Positions 52,761 to 62,532 of a stretch of DNA of 64,000 nucleotides are shown here, in pieces; position 1 is the stretch's first letter, and every line of letters begins with the position of its first letter. Under the pieces are notes generated by a model, which worked only from the letters and a program-made list of their open reading frames with translations, did no database searches and had not been told where the DNA came from. The DNA is taken from NCBI RefSeq assembly GCF_014200495.1, contig NZ_JACHBY010000002.1, positions 62,001 through 126,000 on the forward strand, given 5' to 3'. This stretch comes from Mucilaginibacter geliditolerans. GTDB taxonomy: Bacteria; Bacteroidota; Bacteroidia; Sphingobacteriales; Sphingobacteriaceae. The translations under genes and the position numbers were made by a program.

Positions 52761-53876
52761 TTATAGTGCTAAACTGTTATCCCAATCCTTCCAAACAGGC
52801 TCGTAGCCTTGTGATCTGATTACCTGGGCAATTTGTTCAGGACTGCGTTCATCGCTGATCTCAAATTGTTCCAGCGATTCAGGTTCAACCGCATATCCGC
52901 CGGGATTGGTTTTTGATCCGGCGCTGATAGAGGTTATGCCTAATTTGATAATATTGTTTCGAAAATTCTCAGATTCCCGTGTCGACATCGAGAGCTCTAC
53001 CTCTTCGTTAAAGATCCTGTAAGCGCAGATCAATTGCACCAGTTCACGGTCGCTCATTTCTACCTTTGGTTCCAAGCCTCCGCTAAATGGCCTCAATCGG
53101 GGAAACGAGAGACTATATTTACTTTGCCAGTAATTTTTCTCCAGATAATTCAGGTGCAATGCTGTAAAAAAACAATCGGTTCGCCAGTCTTCCAGCCCTA
53201 TCAAAACGCCCAAACCCATTTTATGGATACCTGCCTGCCCCAACCGATCTGGTGTCTCCAACCGGTACTGAAAATTTGATTTTTTTCCTTTGGGGTGGTG
53301 CTTTTTATAATCTTCCTGGTGGTAGGTTTCCTGGTAAACCAATACTGTATTTAAGCCATAAGGTGTTAATTGCCGGTAATCTTCCAGATCGAGCGGCTGA
53401 ACTTCCATCGAGATATGCGCAAAATGCGGGCGGATGAGATCGAGCACTTTTTTGAAATATGCTACATTAACGGTTTCGTTATCTTCACCGGTAACCAACA
53501 GCACATGGTCATATCCCATATCCTTAATAACAGCAACCTCCTGCATGATTTCCATTGGCGAAAGCGTTTTACGTTTCACCTTGTTATCGTAGCTAAAACC
53601 GCAATAAGTGCAAATATTCTTACACTCGTTTGAGAGATAGAGCGGCACATACATTTGTATCACTTTGCCAAAACGCTTCAGGGTTAAGTGCTGACTGATA
53701 CCCGCCATTTGCTCCAGATATGGTGCTGCAGCAGGCGATACCAGGGCCTTAAAGTCTTCCAGTGTACGTTTGTTAGCTGCTAATGCCCGTTCTACATCCT
53801 GCCCTGTTTTGGCATAGATACCCGCTTTGGTTTCATCCCAATCAAATGATTTAAAAATATCGGTAAAGCTATTCAT
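52761..53876 (-). CDS. thiH: 2-iminoacetate synthase ThiH
   Basis: This is a 371-residue radical-SAM enzyme that cleaves tyrosine to dehydroglycine (2-iminoacetate) and p-cresol for thiazole formation. The cluster motif [10 protein letters not shown] (CxxxCxxC) is present in the expected place, and SxxRESExFRN-like [13 protein letters not shown] and [11 protein letters not shown] follow. Use of ThiH rather than ThiO points to anaerobic-type thiazole synthesis. It overlaps thiG by 8 nt. Confidence 0.96.
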   Translation of the reverse strand: MNSFTDIFKSFDWDETKAGIYAKTGQDVERALAANKRTLEDFKALVSPAAAPYLEQMAGISQHLTLKRFGKVIQMYVPLYLSNECKNICTYCGFSYDNKVKRKTLSPMEIMQEVAVIKDMGYDHVLLVTGEDNETVNVAYFKKVLDLIRPHFAHISMEVQPLDLEDYRQLTPYGLNTVLVYQETYHQEDYKKHHPKGKKSNFQYRLETPDRLGQAGIHKMGLGVLIGLEDWRTDCFFTALHLNYLEKNYWQSKYSLSFPRLRPFSGGLEPKVEMSDRELVQLICAYRIFNEEVELSMSTRESENFRNNIIKLGITSISAGSKTNPGGYAVEPESLEQFEISDERSPEQIAQVIRSQGYEPVWKDWDNSLAL

Positions 53877-54636
53877 CTAAAAACGAGGTTAAGGGGCTGC
53901 TTGCTATAGCATGGGTTACCGACAAAGCCAGTTTAGCTTCAAAAGCCATCCGGCCAGCTTCTACAGCCATTTTAAATGCTGCTGCCATTTGTGCCGGATT
54001 CCCCGAAACAGCAATAGCAGTATTTACCAGTACAGCATCAGCGCCAATCTCCATGGCCCAGGCAGCATCAGATGGCGAACCTATGCCAGCGTCAACGATC
54101 ACAGGAACGTTACTCTGGCTGATGATGATCTCTAAAAAATCTATGGTTTTTAATCCTTTATTACTGCCTATCGGCGATCCTAATGGCATCACTGCCGAGG
54201 TGCCTGCATCTTCCAATCGTTTACATAATACCGGGTCGGCATGGATATAAGGCAATACAATAAAGCCTAATTTCACAAGCTCTTCCGTAGCTTTTAATGT
54301 TTCAATAGGATCAGGCATTAAATACTTAGGGTCGGGGTGTATCTCCAGTTTAATCCAATTGGTTTCTAAGGCTTCTCTTGCCAGTTGCGCCGCAAATACA
54401 GCTTCTTTAGCTGTTCTCACACCTGATGTATTGGGCAACAAGTTAATATGCGGATATTTCAAACGGATCAACAGATCATCCTGATCGTTATTTTTCAGAT
54501 CCACACGTTTTAATGCAACGGTTACCAGTTCTGATCCGGAAGCCAATAGCGCTTCTTCCATCAAAACAGAAGAACTGAATTTACCGGTACCGGTAAACAA
54601 ACGGGAATTAAATATCTTGTCGGCTATTTTTAACAT
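53869..54636 (-). CDS. thiG: Thiazole synthase ThiG
   Basis: This is a 255-residue TIM-barrel enzyme that joins deoxyxylulose phosphate, dehydroglycine and ThiS-thiocarboxylate into thiazole phosphate. Visible are [22 protein letters not shown] (the Lys for Schiff-base formation lies further on, in NWIKLEI), [14 protein letters not shown] and [31 protein letters not shown]. Full length. It overlaps thiH. Confidence 0.97.
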   Translation of the reverse strand: MLKIADKIFNSRLFTGTGKFSSSVLMEEALLASGSELVTVALKRVDLKNNDQDDLLIRLKYPHINLLPNTSGVRTAKEAVFAAQLAREALETNWIKLEIHPDPKYLMPDPIETLKATEELVKLGFIVLPYIHADPVLCKRLEDAGTSAVMPLGSPIGSNKGLKTIDFLEIIISQSNVPVIVDAGIGSPSDAAWAMEIGADAVLVNTAIAVSGNPAQMAAAFKMAVEAGRMAFEAKLALSVTHAIASSPLTSFLDE

Positions 54637-54656
54637 AGTTTTAAAAATCTGTAGCT

Positions 54657-55304
54657 TTAAATAACCTGCATTAAAGCGGATGAATTTAATTGCTGGTAAA
54701 TTTGTTTTACAGTTTGTTCACGATTATCCGAAAAGGTGATAGCTCCCGATATGGCCACGCCATAAAGCCCGGTTTGCATTATTGCAGCAACATCCTCATA
54801 CAAAATACCGCCAATAGCAATAACAGGTATTTTAATATTGGCAGCAAGCATTTGCTCAGCAAGCTTTTCATATCCCCTTAAACCCACAATCGGACTTAGC
54901 TTTTCCTTGGTTGTTGTAAACCTGTAAGGACCGCAGCCAATGTAGTTAACTCCTTCATCTACCCTTTGCTGTATATGCTGAAAGGTATTTGCCGTACCAC
55001 CGATGATCATTTTATCACCAATAATGCGTCTTGCCTGGGCTATGGGCATATCCTGCAAACCAAGGTGTACCCCATAGGCTCCTGCCGCTAATGCTATTTC
55101 GGGATGGTCATCAACGATTAGTTTAGCGCCATATAGCTTGCATAATTTATTGGCCGTTATGGCATATTCAAGCACCACCTTATTGGATTGGTTTTTAACC
55201 CGGAGTTGTATCCATTTGCAGCCTGCCTCCAGTGCTTGCTGAATAGCGGTTAAATGTGATCCGTCTTCGGCCTGTTGTGATATATAGTGTAGTTTATCAA
55301 TCAT
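54657..55304 (-). CDS. thiE: Thiamine phosphate synthase ThiE
   Basis: This is a 215-residue TIM-barrel enzyme that couples HMP-pyrophosphate and thiazole phosphate to thiamine phosphate. Signature pieces are [54 protein letters not shown] and PVIAIGGI. It overlaps the upstream TenI-like gene by 4 nt (ATGA). Confidence 0.94.
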   Translation of the reverse strand: MIDKLHYISQQAEDGSHLTAIQQALEAGCKWIQLRVKNQSNKVVLEYAITANKLCKLYGAKLIVDDHPEIALAAGAYGVHLGLQDMPIAQARRIIGDKMIIGGTANTFQHIQQRVDEGVNYIGCGPYRFTTTKEKLSPIVGLRGYEKLAEQMLAANIKIPVIAIGGILYEDVAAIMQTGLYGVAISGAITFSDNREQTVKQIYQQLNSSALMQVI

Positions 55305-55924
55305 TGTATAGATGTATTATTATAATTAAACAACATGCTTTCTTTTAACTGATGAAAGCGTTCTTGTGCCTTATGCGGTTCAATCCAAAGTATACCCAAT
55401 ACGGCTGCACCATCAAATCCCATATTTTTGATCCTTGTTAAATTACATGCTTCCACCCCTCCTAAAGCCATTACCCTGGTTTTAATATTGATTTTATCCA
55501 GTTTAAAATCGGCAGGTAATTTACTTTGGTAAGCGGGCTTGGATATACTATTAAATACTGGGCCATAAAAAACATAATCAAAGCATGTTAATGCCTGCAA
55601 TATTGAAATATCATGGATTGAAGTACTTAAAATAAACCCATCATCCACTTTTGATTGCAATTGCTGTTGGTTTGATCCTACACGGGCCGATTCTGTATAA
55701 TGCAATCTTTTTATACCATACTCTTGCGCTATCTCATGAAATTGATGCAGCGAGATACGATCATAATATCGTGGTGCTATCCCGTTGATCAGTTCTCTTA
55801 CCGTTTGAATATCGCTTTTAGGCTTGCGGATATGAAAGTATTTTAATCCCGATTGAAAAAGATTGTTGACGATAATACTTTCATCAGCAACAGGACGCGG
55901 GTTTGAAATAACGATCAGTTCCAT
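55301..55924 (-). CDS. ThiE/TenI-like protein
   Basis: This is a 207-residue second member of the thiamine phosphate synthase/TenI superfamily. It has FHIRKPKSD, LHYTESARVG in place of the DD-containing phosphate loop, STSIHD, YGPVFNSISKPAY and VMALGGVEA. The pyrophosphate-binding GxHLGQxD motif of true ThiE is missing, so it is more likely a TenI-type thiazole tautomerase than a second synthase (inference). It lies 3 nt after thiC. Confidence 0.85.
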   Translation of the reverse strand: MELIVISNPRPVADESIIVNNLFQSGLKYFHIRKPKSDIQTVRELINGIAPRYYDRISLHQFHEIAQEYGIKRLHYTESARVGSNQQQLQSKVDDGFILSTSIHDISILQALTCFDYVFYGPVFNSISKPAYQSKLPADFKLDKINIKTRVMALGGVEACNLTRIKNMGFDGAAVLGILWIEPHKAQERFHQLKESMLFNYNNTSIQ

Positions 55925-55927
55925 ATT

Positions 55928-57820
<1,893 letters not shown>

Positions 57821-57827
57821 TTATATT

Positions 57828-58031
57828 TTATCCGCCTTGGGTTGCTTTGATGATGGTGATGGTATCGCCGGATTGTAATTGGCAGGTTTGCCAATTGCTT
57901 TTAGGAATGATCTCCTGATTAACTGCAATTGCGATGCCTTTGGCTGGCTGCAAAAAAACAGCATCAAGCATCTGCTGCAGAGAGCAGGTTTCAGAAACGG
58001 AATAACTTTGTTGATTTACGGTGATGTCCAT
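57828..58031 (-). CDS. thiS: Sulfur carrier protein ThiS
   Basis: This is a 67-residue ubiquitin-like protein ending in the obligatory Gly-Gly (KATQGG), the site of adenylation and thiocarboxylation. It supplies sulfur for thiazole. It is the first gene of the operon, just downstream of the TPP riboswitch. Confidence 0.95.
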   Translation of the reverse strand: MDITVNQQSYSVSETCSLQQMLDAVFLQPAKGIAIAVNQEIIPKSNWQTCQLQSGDTITIIKATQGG

Positions 58032-58103
58032 CCAGTTTAATTTTTAAACAATAGGAATGGACCCGTAGGAGGATTGGTAAACAACAATAAAGTTGTTCTA
58101 CTT

Positions 58104-58170
58104 TTCCCTTCGGCAGTACTAACTGCATCAGGTTCAAAGGGTATTTCTCAGCACAAGGCACCCCTAAAGT
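58104..58170 (-). ncRNA. TPP riboswitch (THI element)
   Basis: Read on the minus strand, the aptamer has GGGGTGCC, CTGAGA then ATACCC, TTGAACCTGATGCAGTTA and TACTGCCG..AAGGG in the order and spacing of the thi-box. It lies 73 nt upstream of thiS and would repress the thi operon when thiamine pyrophosphate is bound. A short hairpin ACAAC/GTTGT (58081-58096) follows the aptamer. No clear intrinsic terminator was seen, so control may act on translation. A promoter-like TACATTAG (58177-58184) with TTG 22 nt upstream would start the mRNA just before the aptamer. Confidence 0.93.
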
Positions 58171-58283
58171 TTTTTGCTAATGTATAAAGTATTTCGGTAT
58201 TTAATTCAATTTACTTTTTTATTTTATTATTGGTTTCAAGGCCGCTTAGGCCATTATTAATTGAATGTTTATTGAAACAAAAC

Positions 58284-58314
58284 AAAAAAGCCCGGTCTTT
58301 AACCGGGCTTTTTT
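58284..58314 (-). terminator. Intrinsic terminator of the Hc1 gene
   Basis: AAAAAAGCCCGGT/ACCGGGCTTTTTT forms a GC-rich stem with a 5-nt loop flanked by A and T runs. It can work on both strands. It lies 23 nt after the Hc1 stop on the minus strand and just upstream of the thi promoter region. Confidence 0.88.
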
Positions 58315-58336
58315 CAAAAACAATCTTAAATTGTTA

Positions 58337-58510
58337 CTATGCGTTTTTCTTCTCGATCACTTCTTTACGAACCTCGTTTGCCAGTGCCTTTAGCTCTTGC
58401 ATCGCTCCGCGCAAACGCGTGCCTGCAGCCTTGTTTCCCTTGTCATAAAATGCCGAAGCATCTTTTTCGGCGGTAATTATCAATTCCTGTAACGCCTTGA
58501 ATTTTTCCAT
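58337..58510 (-). CDS. Histone H1-like protein Hc1 family
   Basis: This is a 57-residue basic helical protein (MEKFKALQELIITAEKDASA... RLRGAMQELKALANEVRKEV) typical of the Hc1-like nucleoid proteins of Bacteroidota. The ATG at 58510 is chosen because homology starts there; an upstream extension in frame is hydrophobic and not coding-like. It may compact or organise DNA. It has its own terminator. Confidence 0.88.
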   Translation of the reverse strand: MEKFKALQELIITAEKDASAFYDKGNKAAGTRLRGAMQELKALANEVRKEVIEKKNA

Positions 58511-58693
58511 TCTTGTTGTTTTTAATAAGTAAATAATGATGTTTATTTTAAAATAAACGCCAAAAATAATAAAATAGCCCAAATGGTGGCAAGTTGTTGC
58601 CCGCCGGCTAATTTAATCTCACAAACAGACCGTCAATGCGATTGTCGCTGTTGATTAAACTTGATCTTAAAGCCAAAAAATATACCCGGAGCA

Positions 58694-59767
58694 TTATTTA
58701 TTATTTAATTTTTTGATCAGATCAACCTCCTCCTGCTTATACGGTGTACCATCTTTTCTGAAGACTTCGTGAAACCATAATGCAGGTTCGCCGCCTTGTG
58801 GCATGGGGGCATCCCAGGCATACATTGTATTTGTTTTACCCGCTACCAATCCCCAATTGATTGCGCCTACATTTTCCTTTTTAAGCATAGGCATCGTATT
58901 TTCGAAGGTACTGTTGCGTGGGCGAGCCATGTATTCGGTACAAATAACAGGCCGGCCATAAGCTTTTAACAATTGCACAACACGAAGGTGCAGGTCGGGT
59001 GTTTCATAATCATGATAGGTGATCACATCTGAATGCGTTACCTGGAAAGCATTGAGCTTTTCCAGGTCCCATGACCATAACCCCGCACTAACAGGCTGAT
59101 CAGGATTTACTTCCCTCGCCCACGCAAATACTTTTTTTAGCAATGGTAATGATTTTTCACCTTTACCAGAATTCCCCGGTTCATTATACAGGTCCCACAA
59201 CAATATCCTTTTATCGTGGCCAAAAGTGGTAAGGATATCTTTTACATATTTTTCCAGTCCGGGGTAATTGGCCGGATCTTCTGATACAGGCTGACCGGGG
59301 TCCTGCACCCACCCCGAATTATGGATGCCCGTTTTAGGTTCAGGTTGTTTACCAGGCTGTGGTACTTTATTCCAACAATCATCAAAAAACACAAACAGAG
59401 GTTGTATATGATGCTTTGCAGCTATGGTTAAAAATGTATTTACACGAGTTTTGAACCCTGCGGGGTCTTCTTTCCAGGCCACACTATGCAGGAACACGCG
59501 CATGGTATTAAAACCAATACTTTCTGCCCAACCCAACTCGCGATCAATTGTCGCAGAATCAAAAGTACCGGCCTGCCACATTTCCAGTTGATTAATGGCA
59601 GTGCTTGGTATATAATCAGCGCCATTTAACCAGGCATGCCCGGCATACCAGGCATTGGCTTTTTCGGGAGTCCACACTTTTGAAACCTGGGTTTTAGCTT
59701 TTTGCGCGTATACCACACTGGATAGCACCATGAACAGGCAGAACAACACGTTTAATTTCATTTTCAT
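58694..59767 (-). CDS. Secreted glycoside hydrolase, GH5/GH-A clan-like
   Basis: This is a 357-residue exported (beta/alpha)8-barrel hydrolase. The signal peptide covers about residues 1-21 (cleavage after VYAQ). The acid/base glutamate is in WDLYNEPGN and the probable nucleophile glutamate in VICTEYMAR, the spacing of clan GH-A. Other barrel marks are MRVFLHSVAW, PLFVFFDDCW and INWGLVAGKTNT. The substrate cannot be read; related Bacteroidota proteins act on plant glycans. It lies downstream of the GH2 gene in a polysaccharide utilisation locus, separated by a terminator-like hairpin. Confidence 0.8.
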   Translation of the reverse strand: MKMKLNVLFCLFMVLSSVVYAQKAKTQVSKVWTPEKANAWYAGHAWLNGADYIPSTAINQLEMWQAGTFDSATIDRELGWAESIGFNTMRVFLHSVAWKEDPAGFKTRVNTFLTIAAKHHIQPLFVFFDDCWNKVPQPGKQPEPKTGIHNSGWVQDPGQPVSEDPANYPGLEKYVKDILTTFGHDKRILLWDLYNEPGNSGKGEKSLPLLKKVFAWAREVNPDQPVSAGLWSWDLEKLNAFQVTHSDVITYHDYETPDLHLRVVQLLKAYGRPVICTEYMARPRNSTFENTMPMLKKENVGAINWGLVAGKTNTMYAWDAPMPQGGEPALWFHEVFRKDGTPYKQEEVDLIKKLNNK

Positions 59768-60141
59768 TTATTTATAATTTGGTTTTAAGTATTTAGTTCC
59801 TGGCGGTACAGGCGGTGGTACGCTAAAATTGTATAAAAGAATTAACAATAGCAAAACAAACGTCAATTACACATTTGATGACTACAGATTATCATCGTGT
59901 GATTTGGGTTGAGGGTATTCCTCTTGACTAAACAGGTAAGGGAGCTGGTTTTATCTCTGCATTGAAAATAAATACAAAACAACAAGTTAGAAAAAGCAAT
60001 AGTAAACTAAGATCGGCGTAAAATTAACAAGACCGGCTAAAAGCCGGCCTATTTCAACTAACATAAGCTAACCAATCCAGATAATTGCTATCTTAAAATC
60101 AGTAACGTTAATATCTTCTTCAGGTTAAATAGTCCTTGTAC
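59768..60141. other. Intergenic region between GH2 and GH5-like genes
   Basis: This gap of 374 bases contains a short GC-rich hairpin near 60033 and AT-rich sequence leading to the GH5-like gene. No gene, RNA or clear promoter is recognised. Confidence 0.4.
60033..60047 (-). terminator. Possible terminator of the GH2 gene
   Basis: CCGGCT/AGCCGG closes a 3-nt loop. On the minus strand it is followed by TCTTGTTAATTTT, 95 nt after the GH2 stop. Confidence 0.45.
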
Positions 60142-62199
60142 TTACTCCAGTGCCCATTCACATGAATCCTCCAGCACATTACCCCCAGAACCACTCCGGA
60201 CTTCAATTTTATTGAGACCTTTTTTAAGCTTAATATTTTCCCATTTAATGATATGCAATTGATCGGGAGAAGCACTTTTCAAAGCTGTTCCATTCACTAT
60301 TAGCCGCACGTTTGAAACCGTGCTATAAACTTTCACCGTTGTTAAAGGTTTATGCCGGCTGGTGTTACGGCGATCTGTAATATACAGCATACGTTCATTG
60401 TTCCAATTAGCTTTATAAAAGTAAAAAGCGTCCTTTTTAACACGCCGGTCATAGGTGACTAAGCCTTTGTCATTAATTCCGGGCGCATCGCCCTCTTTAC
60501 GTATAGACGATCCAAAATCAGCCAGCGCCCAAACAAATTTAGCCCAGATAAAAGGTCTTTTGCTGAGTTCCTGCCAGTTTGCTTCATGATAGCTGGTTTG
60601 CCATTCTTCCGGGTGGAATTTACTGTCAGCAGCAGGTTTATCATCGTTCTCGGTATGCTTAAAAGGGCTGCCACCTGCCCCATACTCGCTTACAGCAAAG
60701 GGCTTTCCGGGGAATAAGCTATGTGTTTTATCAGCCCATATGCCTATTTGTTTAAACTCACCGGCGTACCAGCCATAATATTTATTCCACGCGATCAGAT
60801 CAGTTACCTTGTTAAATTTATCATTATCCAAAAAAGTAGCGCATGTAGTAAGCCTTGTGGAATCTTCTTTTTTTGCGAGACTGTCCAGCTGATTTAAAAA
60901 TGGAACCGGATCGTCATGGTCAAGCTTCAATTCATTAAACAATCCCCAGAAAAATATGCTGGGATGGTTATAGTTTTGCCTGATCATTTCAGTAAGCACC
61001 TGCTTCACCTGCTGTTCCAATGCCTCACTTTTAATGTACCCATCGCCGCTGTAGCCTCCCGGCCCAACAAAAGGTATCTCCGACCAAACCACCAGACCAT
61101 TTTTATCGCATAAGTCATAAAAATATTGGCCATGCGGATAATGTGTCAGCCGTAAAGCATTGGCACCAATTTCTTTGATCAGCTGCATATCCTTAATATA
61201 ATCAGCCGTATCCACTGCCGATCCTTTACCTTCTACATCTTCGTGGAAGCCTACGCCATGCAGGTCGAGGTATTTGCCGTTAAGGTTAAATCCGCTGTCG
61301 GCATCTACCTTATAGTACCGTATACCAAGGGGCTGTTTCACTTCATCAATCAGCTGCCCGTTTTTTAATAATTTTATAGTGGCTGAATATAAATAGGGAT
61401 CGGTTTTACCATTCCAAAAATGTGGGTTCCTGATGCTAATCGTTTGTGCGCATTGCTTATTATTTACAATTGCGCTGGTAGCTGAGCCCACCAAATGCTG
61501 TTCCGCATCTCTTATCTCAGATCGTACCTCGAATTTGGCTGTATCGGTTAAAGATAGTTTGGACAAAACATTTACCGTAGCTGACGCCGCTGATATGTCT
61601 TTTGGGGTAAGATAAACCCCGGGCGAAGCATAATCCAGCGGGGAGATACAATTTTTAGACGTAACCAATAGTGAAACAGGGCGATGAATACCGCCATACA
61701 CATTAAAATCACCGCTTAGCGGCAACACATCATTACGAAAAGCATTACTTACCTGTACTGTTATTGTATTTAATTCGCCGGTTTTAATAAAATCGGTAAT
61801 CTCTACACAAAAAGCAGTATAACCGCCTTTGTGCTCGGTTACGAAATGCTGGTTTACAAATACCGATGCTACGGAATTTGCACCATCAAAATAGAGGAAC
61901 AACCGTTTATCCTTCCATTCAGGGTTAACGCTAAAGCTTTTTTCATAAATGCCGGTTTCGCGCTTATAATTGGTATTTCCAAGCAATACATCTTTAGCGT
62001 TCCAGGTGTGCGGCAAAGTTACATTAAGCTTTTGGGGGTGTTTACTCACATCATAAGCTAAGTGAAACTGCCATCCTTTATTAAAGCTGATGCGCTTACG
62101 TACATTATTATTTAAAGGTAACTCATCAGTTTTTGCAAAAGATTGGTTAAACGCGAACAGTAACAGGAAAAAGAAATATTTTAGAAGTTGTTTATTCAT
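60142..62199 (-). CDS. Glycoside hydrolase family 2 protein (beta-galactosidase/glucuronidase-like)
   Basis: This 685-residue secreted enzyme has a signal peptide (about 1-22, cleavage after SFA). The GH2 domains follow in order: sugar-binding (about 35-200, LPHTWNAKDV, GIYEKSFSVNPEWKDKRLFLYFDGANSVASVFVN), Ig-like (about 205-305) and TIM barrel (about 310-590). The acid/base glutamate is in FFWGLFNELK and the nucleophile in FAVSEYGAGG. A short C-terminal beta domain ends the protein. It cleaves terminal beta-linked sugars released by the locus. It lies downstream of a SusD gene, with its own promoter-like element. Confidence 0.9.
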   Translation of the reverse strand: MNKQLLKYFFFLLLFAFNQSFAKTDELPLNNNVRKRISFNKGWQFHLAYDVSKHPQKLNVTLPHTWNAKDVLLGNTNYKRETGIYEKSFSVNPEWKDKRLFLYFDGANSVASVFVNQHFVTEHKGGYTAFCVEITDFIKTGELNTITVQVSNAFRNDVLPLSGDFNVYGGIHRPVSLLVTSKNCISPLDYASPGVYLTPKDISAASATVNVLSKLSLTDTAKFEVRSEIRDAEQHLVGSATSAIVNNKQCAQTISIRNPHFWNGKTDPYLYSATIKLLKNGQLIDEVKQPLGIRYYKVDADSGFNLNGKYLDLHGVGFHEDVEGKGSAVDTADYIKDMQLIKEIGANALRLTHYPHGQYFYDLCDKNGLVVWSEIPFVGPGGYSGDGYIKSEALEQQVKQVLTEMIRQNYNHPSIFFWGLFNELKLDHDDPVPFLNQLDSLAKKEDSTRLTTCATFLDNDKFNKVTDLIAWNKYYGWYAGEFKQIGIWADKTHSLFPGKPFAVSEYGAGGSPFKHTENDDKPAADSKFHPEEWQTSYHEANWQELSKRPFIWAKFVWALADFGSSIRKEGDAPGINDKGLVTYDRRVKKDAFYFYKANWNNERMLYITDRRNTSRHKPLTTVKVYSTVSNVRLIVNGTALKSASPDQLHIIKWENIKLKKGLNKIEVRSGSGGNVLEDSCEWALE

Positions 62200-62347
62200 A
62201 AAAAATAAAAGGGGATAACCCGGTTATTTACATTGTTGGAGGATATTATTTATAGGCTTCAGACAGCGCAATTTTAAATTGTTATTTACGGCGATGAGTG
62301 GTAAGAAGAGTGTGTCGGTATAAAATCTTAGCACCATAAATTTAATT

Positions 62348-62380
62348 CAAAAGTAAAGCCTGCTAACAATCACAAAAGTA
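62348..62380 (-). promoter_or_regulatory. Promoter region of the GH2 gene with tandem TACTTTTG elements
   Basis: Two exact TACTTTTG -7-type octamers (62348-62355 and 62373-62380) lie 25 bp apart on the minus strand. The upstream one also supplies TTTTG as a -33 element 17 nt before the downstream one. They lie 149-181 nt upstream of the GH2 start. Confidence 0.45.
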
Positions 62381-62399
62381 CCTGCCTAATACCGGCAGG
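62381..62399 (-). terminator. Possible terminator of the SusD operon
   Basis: On the minus strand CCTGCC/GGCAGG with a 7-nt loop is followed by TACTTTTGTG, 134 nt after the SusD stop. Confidence 0.5.
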
Positions 62400-62532
62400 A
62401 CACTTTGTGATACTCTAAAACAACTAAACTAAAACACCTCAATTATTATTACCCTGATTTCTGTAGCCCTGTCCGGGCTTCTTTTCGTTCTCAGTAACAC
62501 AGGCTGGTTACAGTTACATGTATTTCTCATTA

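Larger units (their letters stand above)
62200..62532. other. Intergenic region between SusD and GH2 genes
   Basis: This gap of 333 bases holds a terminator-like hairpin for the SusD operon (62381-62399) and two TACTTTTG promoter elements on the minus strand. A second hairpin AGCCC/GGGCT with a plus-strand T-tract lies at about 62465-62480. No gene is recognised. Confidence 0.5.

Noticed and set aside
58081..58096. Riboswitch terminator hairpin
   Set aside because: The ACAAC/GTTGT stem is only 5 bp and lacks a following T-run. It is not convincing as an expression-platform terminator.
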